Shown in pieces: positions 44,037 to 51,961 of a stretch of DNA of 64,000 bases. Origin of the DNA: CAIZGX01 sp964511555. GTDB taxonomy: Bacteria > Bacteroidota > Bacteroidia > Flavobacteriales_D > Sanyastnellaceae. The notes beneath the pieces are model-generated. The model ran no database searches and was not told where the DNA came from. It saw only the letters and a program-made list of their open reading frames with translations. Every line of letters begins with the position of its first letter. Within the stretch, counting starts at the first letter, position 1. The stretch covers positions 90,308-154,307 of the forward strand of contig CAZEFR010000001.1 of the NCBI GenBank assembly GCA_964511555.1, written 5' to 3'. A program made the translations under genes and the position numbers.

Positions 44037-45344
44037 ATGTCGGCTTTTGAAATTGTTGGTGGCAATGCTTTGAAGGGAACAGTTATTCCTCAAGGTGCGA
44101 AAAATGAGGCGTTACAAATTATTTCTGCGGTATTGCTTACTGCAGAACCTGTGATTATTCGCAATATTCCGGAGATTATTGATGTGTTGAAGTTGATAGA
44201 TTTACTTCAAGACATTGGTGTGAAGGTGGAGAAGTTAGCCAAAGGCGAATTCAAATTCATTGCCGATGATGTGAATCTTGAATATTTAAAGACGGAAGAT
44301 TACAAGAAGAAGGCTGCTGCTTTGCGCGGATCTATCATGCTTGTGGGGCCTATGCTAGGCAGATTTGGTCAAGGATACATTCCTAAGCCAGGGGGAGATA
44401 AGATTGGTCGTCGTCGTTTAGATACGCACTTTACAGGATTTCAAAATTTAGGTGCTACGTTTAATTATGACGCCGTAAATTACTTTTACAGTGTCACTGC
44501 TCCTCGTTTGAAAGGTGCGTACATGTTGCTCGACGAAGCTTCTGTAACAGGAACTGCAAACATTGTCATGGCCGCGGCATTAGCAGAAGGTACAACCACG
44601 ATTTACAACGCAGCTTGCGAACCCTATTTGCAGCAGCTGTGTAAGATGATTAATCGCATGGGTGGTAAGATTTCGGGCATCGGTTCGAATTTACTTATCA
44701 TTGAGGGGGTTGAAAAATTAGGTGGAACCGAGCACAGATGCCTTCCAGATATGATTGAAATTGGATCTTTCATTGGAATGGCCGCCATGACGAAGGGAGA
44801 CATTACGATCAAAGATGTTTCTTACAATGATCTTGGAATTATTCCTGAAATGTTCCGTCGCATGGGCATTCAAGTGGATCTTGTGAACGGTGATGACCTT
44901 CACATTCCAGCGCAAGATTCATATGAGATTGATACCTTCATCGATGGCTCTATCATGACCATTAGCGATGCGCCTTGGCCAGGGTTCACTCCAGATTTAA
45001 TTTCGATTGCTTTGGTTACTGCGACACAAGCAAGAGGTTCGGTCCTAATTCATCAAAAGATGTTTGAGAGTCGTTTGTTCTTCGTTGACAAACTTATTGA
45101 TATGGGCGCGCAGATTATTTTGTGTGATCCACACAGAGCAACCGTTATTGGCCTCGACCGCAAGTCGACCTTAAAAGGAGTGACCATGTCTTCGCCTGAT
45201 ATTCGTGCGGGAGTGTCCTTGTTAATTGCGGCATTGAGCGCGAAAGGAAAGTCAACGATTCAGAACATTGAGCAGATCGATCGCGGCTACCAGGATATTG
45301 AAGCGCGATTGCAAGCATTGGGAGCAGATATTAAGCGCGTCTAA
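44037..45344 (+). CDS. murA: UDP-N-acetylglucosamine 1-carboxyvinyltransferase, Asp at the fosfomycin-target site
   Basis: First committed step of peptidoglycan synthesis: transfers enolpyruvate from PEP to UDP-GlcNAc. The start at 44037 (MSAFEIVGGNALKGTVIPQGAKNEALQII) fits the family; an in-frame ATG at 43968 would add 23 unrelated residues. 435 residues. The normally cysteine loop (PGGCxIGxRP in Escherichia coli, Cys-115) reads KPGGDKIGRRRLDTHF (about residues 117-132), with Asp at the position alkylated by fosfomycin. Asp there is active but fosfomycin-resistant in characterised MurA enzymes. Later motifs GGTEHRCLPDMIEIGSFIG and PDIRAGVSLLIAALSAKG are present. Confidence 0.95.
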   Translation: MSAFEIVGGNALKGTVIPQGAKNEALQIISAVLLTAEPVIIRNIPEIIDVLKLIDLLQDIGVKVEKLAKGEFKFIADDVNLEYLKTEDYKKKAAALRGSIMLVGPMLGRFGQGYIPKPGGDKIGRRRLDTHFTGFQNLGATFNYDAVNYFYSVTAPRLKGAYMLLDEASVTGTANIVMAAALAEGTTTIYNAACEPYLQQLCKMINRMGGKISGIGSNLLIIEGVEKLGGTEHRCLPDMIEIGSFIGMAAMTKGDITIKDVSYNDLGIIPEMFRRMGIQVDLVNGDDLHIPAQDSYEIDTFIDGSIMTISDAPWPGFTPDLISIALVTATQARGSVLIHQKMFESRLFFVDKLIDMGAQIILCDPHRATVIGLDRKSTLKGVTMSSPDIRAGVSLLIAALSAKGKSTIQNIEQIDRGYQDIEARLQALGADIKRV

Positions 45345-45366
45345 ACTCTTTGGCAAGAACTTTGGC

Positions 45367-45394
45367 TTGTGAGCAACAGACTGTTCTATATTTG
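45367..45394 (+). promoter_or_regulatory. Promoter of the thioredoxin-like gene
   Basis: TTG at 45367-45369, a 17-base spacer and a perfect TATATTTG at 45387-45394. The best promoter match in the window. The preferred start codon (45412) follows 17 bases later, which argues against the ATG at 45397. Confidence 0.72.
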
Positions 45395-45411
45395 AAATGA
45401 ATTCAACAATT

Positions 45412-45969
45412 ATGAAAAAAAATCTTGCCCCTTTCGCTCTGCTACTCGCAGTAGTTGCCATGTTCAGCTTCACTTCGGTTAAGCAGAATGATACCAAACC
45501 AACTTCAACCAAAATCGGATTGGAGATTGGAGACGAAGCACCTAACATTATTATGAAGGGTGTTGATGGAAAAGACTTAAAGCTTTCTTCTTTAAGAGGT
45601 AAAATGGTTTTGATTGATTTCTGGGCTTCATGGTGCGGACCTTGCCGCAGAGAGAATCCGAATGTGGTGGCTGCTTACAACAAGTACACAAAGGCCAAGT
45701 TCAAAACAGCAAAAGGATTCGAAATCTTTTCAGTGAGCTTCGATCAAAACAAAACAGCTTGGGAAGAAGCCATTGCGAAAGACGGATTGTTGTGGAAGTA
45801 TCATGTTTGCGATATGAAGGGATGGGCGAATGCGGCCGGACAATTGTACGGTATCTCAAGCATCCCATCAAGTGTGTTAATTGACGAGAACGGAATTATT
45901 GTCGCGAAAAACCTTCGCGGACCAGCTTTAGACATGGAATTGGACAAGTATGTAGCTTCGTTCAATTGA
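45412..45969 (+). CDS. Exported thioredoxin-like (TlpA) protein
   Basis: A 185-residue protein with a hydrophobic export signal (MKKNLAPFALLLAVVAMFSFTSVKQ), then a TlpA/ResA-type thioredoxin domain. The active site is DFWASWCGPCRRENPNVVAAYNKY (Cys-Gly-Pro-Cys, about residues 73-76), and GISSIPSSVLIDENGIIVAKNLRG carries the cis-Pro. It probably reduces periplasmic disulfides. The start at 45412 is chosen because the ATG at 45397 is only 2 bases past the -7 box. It is a single-gene unit with its own promoter and terminator. Confidence 0.93.
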   Translation: MKKNLAPFALLLAVVAMFSFTSVKQNDTKPTSTKIGLEIGDEAPNIIMKGVDGKDLKLSSLRGKMVLIDFWASWCGPCRRENPNVVAAYNKYTKAKFKTAKGFEIFSVSFDQNKTAWEEAIAKDGLLWKYHVCDMKGWANAAGQLYGISSIPSSVLIDENGIIVAKNLRGPALDMELDKYVASFN

Positions 45970-45992
45970 TCTGATTATATAAGTTATCTTTG

Positions 45993-46022
45993 CGGGCCGA
46001 ATACATTCGGCCCGTTTTGTTT
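45993..46022 (+). terminator. Rho-independent terminator after the thioredoxin-like gene
   Basis: CGGGCCGAA-TACA-TTCGGCCCG at 45993-46014 gives a nine-base-pair stem and tetraloop, followed by TTTTGTTTT. A strong terminator. A -7-like box TATCTTTG (45985-45992) sits immediately before it. Confidence 0.93.
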
Positions 46023-46023
46023 T

Positions 46024-46038
46024 CTGACAGCCTGTCGC
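46024..46038 (+). promoter_or_regulatory. Inverted repeat upstream of grpE, like that of dnaK
   Basis: CTGACAG-C-CTGTCGC, five or six matching arm bases around a 1-base spacer, 56 bases before the grpE ATG. The dnaK upstream region has CTGACAG-TT-CTGTCAG. The match of both copies upstream of chaperone genes suggests a shared operator for heat-shock control. Further bases downstream (TTG 46061-46063, then AAATTTTG 46083-46090) may be the promoter. Confidence 0.5.
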
Positions 46039-46093
46039 ACTTTGCGGTGTGGCTTAAGGATTGAGTAATGGGGTTTATATTAAAATTTTGATT

Positions 46094-46639
46094 ATGACAG
46101 AAGAATTGAATGACAATCAGTCACAAGAATTGGAAAACAACGAGGTGAATGAAACACCAATCGAAGAGACTGCCGCAGAACCGACAGCTGAAGCAGAGCC
46201 TTCAAATGACGAGTTAGTGGCAGAGTGGAAAGATAAATACGTGCGATTGACGGCTGACTTCGAGAATTTCAGAAGGCAAAAGAACAAGGAAAGAATTGAA
46301 TTATTAAGCAATGCTTCGCGCGATGTGATTAGCGGTTTGCTTCCAGTATTGGATGTGTTCGAATTGGCCATGAAAGCCAATGAGACGAGCGAAGATATTC
46401 AGGCGGTGAAGGAAGGTTTCGCTCTGATATACGGAAAGCTTTTGGGTGAATTGGAAAAGAAAGGTCTGAAGCCTATGGAAAGCAATGGTCTTCCTTTCAA
46501 TGTAGATTTTCATGAGGCCATTACTGAATTCCCAGCTCCAACAGAAGAGCAAAAGAATACGGTAATCGATACAATGGAGAAGGGATATTTGTTGAATGAT
46601 AATGTTATTCGCTACGCCAAAGTAGTGGTAGGAAAATAA
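46094..46639 (+). CDS. grpE: Nucleotide exchange factor GrpE
   Basis: GrpE releases ADP from DnaK. 181 residues starting at 46094 (MTEELNDNQSQELENN), preferred to the upstream ATG at 46061 because the family starts with a short acidic tail. An acidic disordered N-terminus of about 50 residues is followed by the long coiled coil (AEWKDKYVRLTADFENFRRQKNKERIEL, then LPVLDVFELAMKANE) and the beta-wing (GLKPMESNGLPFNVDFHEAIT; VIRYAKVVV). It is first in the operon grpE-dnaJ-truA-ABC-thioesterase, with dnaJ 2 bases later. Confidence 0.95.
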   Translation: MTEELNDNQSQELENNEVNETPIEETAAEPTAEAEPSNDELVAEWKDKYVRLTADFENFRRQKNKERIELLSNASRDVISGLLPVLDVFELAMKANETSEDIQAVKEGFALIYGKLLGELEKKGLKPMESNGLPFNVDFHEAITEFPAPTEEQKNTVIDTMEKGYLLNDNVIRYAKVVVGK

Positions 46640-46641
46640 TT

Positions 46642-47748
46642 ATGGCTAAGAGAGATTATTACGACGTATTGGGTGTTTCGCGCAGCGCAAGTGAAGCTGA
46701 TATAAAAAAGGCTTATCGCAAATTGGCTATTCAGTATCACCCCGATAAAAATCCAGACGACAGTTCGGCTGAAGAAAAGTTCAAAGAAGCTGCAGAAGCC
46801 TATGAGATTTTAAGTGATAATCAGAAGCGTCAGCGCTACGACCAATTTGGTCACGCCGGAATGGGCGGAGGCGGAGGTCAAAGCTATGGCGGCGGAATGA
46901 ATATGGACGATATCTTCTCTCAATTCGGAGATATCTTCGGTGGGTTCGGTGGTGGTGGTGGTGGAAGATCGAGCGCAAGAAAAGTGAAGGGAAGCAATCT
47001 TCGTATTCGTGTTAAATTGAATTTAGAGGAAATAGCCTTTGGAACCACCAAGAAAATCAAGGTTTTCAAGATGGCGAATGCCGATGGCGTGACTTACGAT
47101 ACCTGTTCTACTTGCGGAGGTTCGGGACAGATACGCCGCGTGCAACAAACCATTCTCGGAGCTATGCAAACGGCAAGCACCTGCAACGCTTGTAACGGTG
47201 CCGGAAAGTCTATCAAAGACCGTCCGAAAGATGCCGATGCCTACGGACAAGTCCGCAAGGAAGAAACCGTTGAGATTAAAATTCCAGCGGGTGTGGGTGA
47301 AGGAATGACTTTGAATGTTTCTGGAAAAGGAAATGCAGGTCCATTCGGTGGAGTACCAGGAGATTTATTGGTTCAGATTGAAGAAGAAGAACACAGCGAA
47401 TTGAAGCGCGACGGCATTCACTTGTACTACGATTTGTATTTGAATTTCGTAGATGCCGCTATGGGCGCAAGCATTGAAATTCCATTGGTAAAGGGCAAGG
47501 CGCAGATTAAGATTGAAGCTGGAACGCAAGCGGGTAAAATATTAAGATTGAAAGGAAAAGGTCTCCCAGATGTTAACGGATACGGTACTGGAGATTTGAT
47601 GGTAAACATCAATGTTTGGACGCCACAGAAACTTTCTTCGGAAGAAAAAGAAATTTTAACGAAGCTTCGCGAATCGGAAAATTTCAAACCTAATCCTTCA
47701 GCGAAAGACAAGAGCTTTTTCCAACGTGTAAAAGAAATGTTTCAGTAA
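46642..47748 (+). CDS. dnaJ: Chaperone DnaJ with single zinc-binding pair
   Basis: DnaK co-chaperone, 368 residues. J domain 1-70 with HPD (IQYHPDKNPDD). Gly-rich region about 71-110 (GMGGGGGQSYGGG; GGGGG). The zinc-finger region at about 150-190 is short: only two CxxCxGxG-type motifs (CSTCGGSG and CNACNGAG) are present, where most DnaJ proteins have four. They look like motifs 2 and 3, so one of two zinc sites remains. The C-terminal beta-domains are complete (VEIKIPAGVGEGMTLNVSGKGNAG; VPGDLLVQIEEEEH). It follows grpE by 2 bases and truA by 7. Confidence 0.96.
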   Translation: MAKRDYYDVLGVSRSASEADIKKAYRKLAIQYHPDKNPDDSSAEEKFKEAAEAYEILSDNQKRQRYDQFGHAGMGGGGGQSYGGGMNMDDIFSQFGDIFGGFGGGGGGRSSARKVKGSNLRIRVKLNLEEIAFGTTKKIKVFKMANADGVTYDTCSTCGGSGQIRRVQQTILGAMQTASTCNACNGAGKSIKDRPKDADAYGQVRKEETVEIKIPAGVGEGMTLNVSGKGNAGPFGGVPGDLLVQIEEEEHSELKRDGIHLYYDLYLNFVDAAMGASIEIPLVKGKAQIKIEAGTQAGKILRLKGKGLPDVNGYGTGDLMVNINVWTPQKLSSEEKEILTKLRESENFKPNPSAKDKSFFQRVKEMFQ

Positions 47749-47755
47749 TTAGGCA

Positions 47756-48541
47756 ATGGAGCAGGAAGAAGAGAAAACTGAGTTTGCGCGCTACTTTCTG
47801 CAGATAGCCTATGACGGAACGAATTATCACGGGTGGCAACGCCAGCCGAATGCCCATTCGGTTCAAGAAGAAATAGAAAAAGCCCTCTGCAAAATTTTAC
47901 GTTTGCCGAAGGTGGTGACACTCGGCTGCGGTCGCACAGACACGGGTGTTCACGCAAGCGATTTTTATCTTCATTTCGTTCCGGAAATTCATGAGTTGAA
48001 TGAAGAGGAAACGTTGTTCCGATTGCAACAGGTGTTGCCGAAGGACATTGCGGCCTATAGACTTTTCAAAGTGAACAATCGCGCACATGCCCGCTTCGAT
48101 GCCAATGAACGTTCTTACGAATATCGCATTGCAAAAAAGAAAGATCCCTTCCAACGTAATTACACATATTTCTACGGTAAAGAATTAAACGTTGAGGCCA
48201 TGAACAACGCCGCTCAATTAATGTTAGGTTCTCATGATTTTGCTTGTTTTTGTAAGTCGGGCGGAGGTCAGATGACGACCATGTGCGATGTGCGAGAAGC
48301 AAGGTGGGAAGAAAAGGATAGCTTGCTCATCTTTCACATTACTGCCGATCGATTCCTTCGGAATATGGTTCGCGCTGTTGTTGGAACGTTGTTGCAAGTA
48401 GGAAGAGGCGAAATGAGTTTGGAAGAATTTCAAGAAGTGCTGAATAGCAAATCGAGAAATGCGGCAGGAGAAAGTGTTCGTCCGAATGGACTGTTTTTAA
48501 CTCGAGTAATTTATCCGGAATCTACATTCCGAACAAACTAA
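47756..48541 (+). CDS. truA: tRNA pseudouridine(38-40) synthase
   Basis: Makes pseudouridine at positions 38-40 of tRNA anticodon arms. 261 residues. Catalytic Asp in LGCGRTDTGVHASDFYLHF (about residues 59-77), DGTNYHGWQRQPNAHSVQEEIEKAL near the start, the arginine region RAHARFDANERSYEYRI (about 102-118), and FLRNMVRAVVGTLLQVGRG (about 200-218) are present. It starts 7 bases after dnaJ and runs 3 bases before the ABC transporter gene. Confidence 0.97.
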   Translation: MEQEEEKTEFARYFLQIAYDGTNYHGWQRQPNAHSVQEEIEKALCKILRLPKVVTLGCGRTDTGVHASDFYLHFVPEIHELNEEETLFRLQQVLPKDIAAYRLFKVNNRAHARFDANERSYEYRIAKKKDPFQRNYTYFYGKELNVEAMNNAAQLMLGSHDFACFCKSGGGQMTTMCDVREARWEEKDSLLIFHITADRFLRNMVRAVVGTLLQVGRGEMSLEEFQEVLNSKSRNAAGESVRPNGLFLTRVIYPESTFRTN

Positions 48542-48544
48542 AAG

Positions 48545-50287
48545 ATGGCATCAGGTAAGGCATTTGATTGGAAAATATTTGGAAGACTGTATAGCTACAG
48601 CAAGCCTTATCGCGGTGGATTCGCTGTGACGCTTTTGTTGGTTTTAGTGCTCTCGGGATTGACAGTGGTTCGCCCCGAGCAAATGCGGAACATGTTAGAT
48701 GTGGCGGTACCTGGCGGAGATCCCACGCAAATATTGAATGTAGCCATTTGGTTTTTTGTGGTGTTGGCTGTTGAGATTTTACTTCAGTATATACAAACGC
48801 TTTCCGCCAATAGCGTTGCGCAGAGCATTACACTTGATATGCGTGAAAAGGTCTATGCGCAAGTCATTCGATATAAGTTGAATTACTTCGATAAGACTCC
48901 TGTTGGACAATTGGTAACGCGTCACATTGGTGACATCGACGGTATTGCGGAAGTATTTAGCGTTGGACTTTTAGATATCATTCGAGATACGCTGAAACTG
49001 TTGGTTATTGTAGGATTCATGTTTTTTCTCGATTGGAAGTTGACGTTGATTGTGATGCTTCCCATTCCCATTTTGCTTTGGGCCACGCGCTTGTTTCAAC
49101 AAGCCGTGAAGAAGTCGTTTCAAGATGTTCGAAATGAAGTAGCGCGTATGAACGTGTTCGTGCAAGAGCACGTGACGGGAATGAACATTGTTCAATTCTT
49201 CAACCGTCAGAAAATAGAAAACGAAAAGTTTGTAGAGATTAATGCGCAGCAGCGCGATGCGCACATTCGCGGCATCTGGGCCTATTCCGTATTCTTTCCA
49301 GTAGTGGAAATTCTTTCTGCACTGTCTGTTTCTCTCTTGCTGTGGTGGGGAGTGAAATCGAGTTTGAATTTGGAAATGTCACCCGGATTAATCCTCGAGT
49401 TCAGCACATTCATTGCCATGATGTACAGACCTATTCGTCAGATGGCAGACAACTTCAACGTACTTCAAATGGGTGTGGTGAATGCAGAACGTGTATTCAA
49501 ATTAATGGACGAAGATCATTCGGAAGAAGATGCGCTGCATGAAGAGATGCAGGAGGTGAATGGAAGAATTGAATTCCGAAATGTGAGTTTTCAATATGTG
49601 GAAAATCAACCGGTGTTAACCAACTTCAACATGATTATTGAAGCGGGTAAGAACGCGGCTATTGTCGGTTCTACGGGGTCTGGAAAGTCGACGTTGATTT
49701 CTTTGTTGAATCGTTTCTATGAAATAAATGAAGGCGAGATTCTAATTGATGATGTCGCACTTTCGAAATTGCCGTTGATTTCGCTTCGAAAGACAATAGG
49801 TGTTGTGCTTCAAGATGTTTTTCTTTTCAGCGATTCCATTCGAAACAATTTAACCTTGTACAACACCGAAATTTCAGACGAGCGCATGATCGCTGCTGCG
49901 AAAATGGTGGGTGCGCATGAGTTCATTATGGCGCTTCCGGGTGGTTATGATTTCGATGTGAAGGAAAGAGGAACGTTGCTCAGCACAGGTCAAAGACAAT
50001 TGTTGGCATTTGTACGCGTCTTTCTTCAAGATCCGAAAATAGTTATTCTCGATGAAGCCACATCGAGCATCGACACGGAGTCTGAGTTGTTGATTCAGCG
50101 TGCGACAGAGCTCCTTACGAAAGACAGAACTTCAATTGTTATCGCGCACAGGCTTTCAACCATACAGCAAGCCGATGTGATTTTTGTGTTGGAAGAAGGA
50201 GAGATTATTGAGCAAGGAAGCCACCAAGAACTCATGAACATGAGCGGTCATTATCGTAACTTAGTGGAACTGCAATACAAGAAATAA
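48545..50287 (+). CDS. ABC transporter, fused membrane and ATP-binding protein
   Basis: A 580-residue half-transporter of the ABCB/MsbA-like exporter type: six membrane helices in the first about 310 residues and one nucleotide-binding domain (about 335-575). The ATPase motifs are complete: Walker A GSTGSGKST (about residues 375-383), Q loop TIGVVLQDVFLFSD, signature LSTGQRQLLAFVRVFL, Walker B PKIVILDEATSSID and H-loop IAHRLST. It would work as a homodimer or heterodimer. The substrate (lipid, drug or peptide) is unknown. Its stop overlaps the thioesterase start (TAATG). Confidence 0.93.
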   Translation: MASGKAFDWKIFGRLYSYSKPYRGGFAVTLLLVLVLSGLTVVRPEQMRNMLDVAVPGGDPTQILNVAIWFFVVLAVEILLQYIQTLSANSVAQSITLDMREKVYAQVIRYKLNYFDKTPVGQLVTRHIGDIDGIAEVFSVGLLDIIRDTLKLLVIVGFMFFLDWKLTLIVMLPIPILLWATRLFQQAVKKSFQDVRNEVARMNVFVQEHVTGMNIVQFFNRQKIENEKFVEINAQQRDAHIRGIWAYSVFFPVVEILSALSVSLLLWWGVKSSLNLEMSPGLILEFSTFIAMMYRPIRQMADNFNVLQMGVVNAERVFKLMDEDHSEEDALHEEMQEVNGRIEFRNVSFQYVENQPVLTNFNMIIEAGKNAAIVGSTGSGKSTLISLLNRFYEINEGEILIDDVALSKLPLISLRKTIGVVLQDVFLFSDSIRNNLTLYNTEISDERMIAAAKMVGAHEFIMALPGGYDFDVKERGTLLSTGQRQLLAFVRVFLQDPKIVILDEATSSIDTESELLIQRATELLTKDRTSIVIAHRLSTIQQADVIFVLEEGEIIEQGSHQELMNMSGHYRNLVELQYKK

Positions 50288-50703
50288 TGACACACGCCGA
50301 AAAGATTGTAGAATCTATGTTTGCGAACGACGCATTTAGCCAATGGCTGGGTATAGAGCGTTTGAGAATTGAACCAGGGATTTGCGATTTGCGCATGACG
50401 GTTCGCGGCGAAATGCTAAACGGATTTTCTATTGCCCACGGAGGAATATCTTATTCGCTTGCAGACACAGCGCTTGCCTTTGCTAGCAATGCACACGGAC
50501 TGAAGTGTTATTCGGTAGAGACGTCTATTTCGCATGTGAAACCGGTGGTGGAAGGAGATGTGCTTTCAACGTTGGTTGAAGAGAAAAGTTTATCGAAGCG
50601 CATCGGTGTTTACCACATCACTGTTTTCAATCAGAACAACGAAGCTGTAGCGTTTTTCAAAGGGACTGTTCATCGGTCCGAAAAATCATGGGAAATCGCA
50701 TAA
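50287..50703 (+). CDS. PaaI-type hotdog thioesterase
   Basis: A 138-residue hotdog-fold protein. The PaaI-like active region GFSIAHGGISYSLADTALAFASN (about residues 46-68) has the HGG motif and the catalytic Asp; the second part, VETSISHVKPVVEGDVL, is also typical. Relatives hydrolyse aryl- or hydroxyphenylacetyl-CoA esters. The rest of a phenylacetate pathway is absent here, so the substrate is unknown. It ends the grpE operon, overlapping the ABC gene by one base. Confidence 0.9.
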   Translation: MTHAEKIVESMFANDAFSQWLGIERLRIEPGICDLRMTVRGEMLNGFSIAHGGISYSLADTALAFASNAHGLKCYSVETSISHVKPVVEGDVLSTLVEEKSLSKRIGVYHITVFNQNNEAVAFFKGTVHRSEKSWEIA

Positions 50704-50730
50704 TTTTCAAGGACTTTCTTCCTTAAATCG

Positions 50731-50738
50731 TAAATTTG
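50731..50738 (+). promoter_or_regulatory. Candidate aminotransferase -7 element close to the start codon
   Basis: TAAATTTG, a perfect TAnnTTTG, lies 4 bases (cacc) before the ATG at 50743. This is the same box and the same spacing as at mutL, suggesting a leaderless transcript. Confidence 0.5.
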
Positions 50739-50742
50739 CACC

Positions 50743-51960
50743 ATGCAAGAAAATACGCGTGTTGGCAAGGTTTCCCAATTGTTGGAAAAGTTATCTGAAT
50801 CTGCAACTTTAGCTATGGCCCGTATGGGTCGTGAATTGGCTGCAGAAGGTAAGCCCGTGGTGAACCTTTCTATTGGTGAACCCGATTTTAATACACCTGA
50901 TTTCATTAAGGATGCTGCTATTGCAGCCATTCATGCAAATGTTACGCATTACCCGCCTGTAAACGGATTTCCAGAATTGCGTCAGGCGATTTCAAATAAG
51001 TTTAAGCGCGATAACGGACTTTCTTATTCACCTGAACAAGTGGTAGTAAGCACCGGAGCTAAGCAGAGTTTGGCCAATGTAATTTTAGCATTGGTGAACC
51101 CAGGCGACGAAGTAATTATGCCGAGTCCATATTGGGTAAGTTACGCTGAATTGGTGAAGATGGCCGGAGGTACCGTGGTTGAGCTGCACGCTGGAATTGA
51201 GAGCAATTTCAAAATTACTCCAGAAGGATTAAGCAGCGCCATTAACGATAAAACGAAGTTGATCATTTACAGCTCGCCTTGCAATCCTACGGGTTCTGTA
51301 TATAGCAAGGAAGAGCTTGAAGCGTTGAGCAAAGTGATTCTTCAGCACGAAGGTGTTTATGTGATAAGCGACGAAATTTATGAGCTAATTAATTTTGTTG
51401 GAAAGACGCATTCTATCGGTGCTTGCGAAGGTATGTTAGACCGCACCATTACGGTGAACGGTGTGTCGAAAGCATTCGCAATGACGGGATGGAGATTGGG
51501 ATATATTGGAGCGCCGCTTTGGGTTGCTCAAGCTTGCAATAAAATGCAAGGACAAATTACAAGTGGTGCAAACACCATTGCGCAGATGGCAGCGAAGGCA
51601 GCTTTAGAAGCAGATCCTTCTGTTGTCAGTGAAATGATTGCTGTATTTAAATCGCGCAGGGATCGTGTTTATGGGGGTCTTTCTAAAATCCCTGGATTGA
51701 AAATTAATTTACCTGAAGCAGCGTTTTACTTTTACATAGATGTTACCGCTTTCTTTAACACAACAGACGGTGAAACCGTTGTGAAGAGTTCGGAAGATAT
51801 GGCCATGTATTTGTTGCGCAAAGTATATGTTGCAACGGTAGCCGGAGATGCCTTTGGTGATTCAAATTGCATTCGTATTTCTTATGCAACTTCTGAAGAG
51901 AATTTAGATCAAGCCGTTTCCCGCATGACACAAGCCTTATCCGAATTAAAACCCTTGTAA
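50743..51960 (+). CDS. Class I aminotransferase, aspartate-aminotransferase-like
   Basis: PLP enzyme of 405 residues, fold type I, subgroup I gamma (AspC/AatA-like of Bacteroidota). Markers are NLSIGEPDFNTPDFIKDA (about residues 42-59), STGAKQSLANVILALVNPGDEV, the Asn/Tyr segment SSPCNPTGSVYSKEEL (about 183-198), DEIYELI, and the PLP-Lys region NGVSKAFAMTGWRLGYIG (about 240-257). The C-terminal Arg site is in NCIRISYATSEE. Aspartate or another amino acid is the likely donor; the specific substrate is inference. It leads a run that continues with hldE-like, menG, aroA and lpxD. Confidence 0.93.
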   Translation: MQENTRVGKVSQLLEKLSESATLAMARMGRELAAEGKPVVNLSIGEPDFNTPDFIKDAAIAAIHANVTHYPPVNGFPELRQAISNKFKRDNGLSYSPEQVVVSTGAKQSLANVILALVNPGDEVIMPSPYWVSYAELVKMAGGTVVELHAGIESNFKITPEGLSSAINDKTKLIIYSSPCNPTGSVYSKEELEALSKVILQHEGVYVISDEIYELINFVGKTHSIGACEGMLDRTITVNGVSKAFAMTGWRLGYIGAPLWVAQACNKMQGQITSGANTIAQMAAKAALEADPSVVSEMIAVFKSRRDRVYGGLSKIPGLKINLPEAAFYFYIDVTAFFNTTDGETVVKSSEDMAMYLLRKVYVATVAGDAFGDSNCIRISYATSEENLDQAVSRMTQALSELKPL

Positions 51961-51961
51961 A

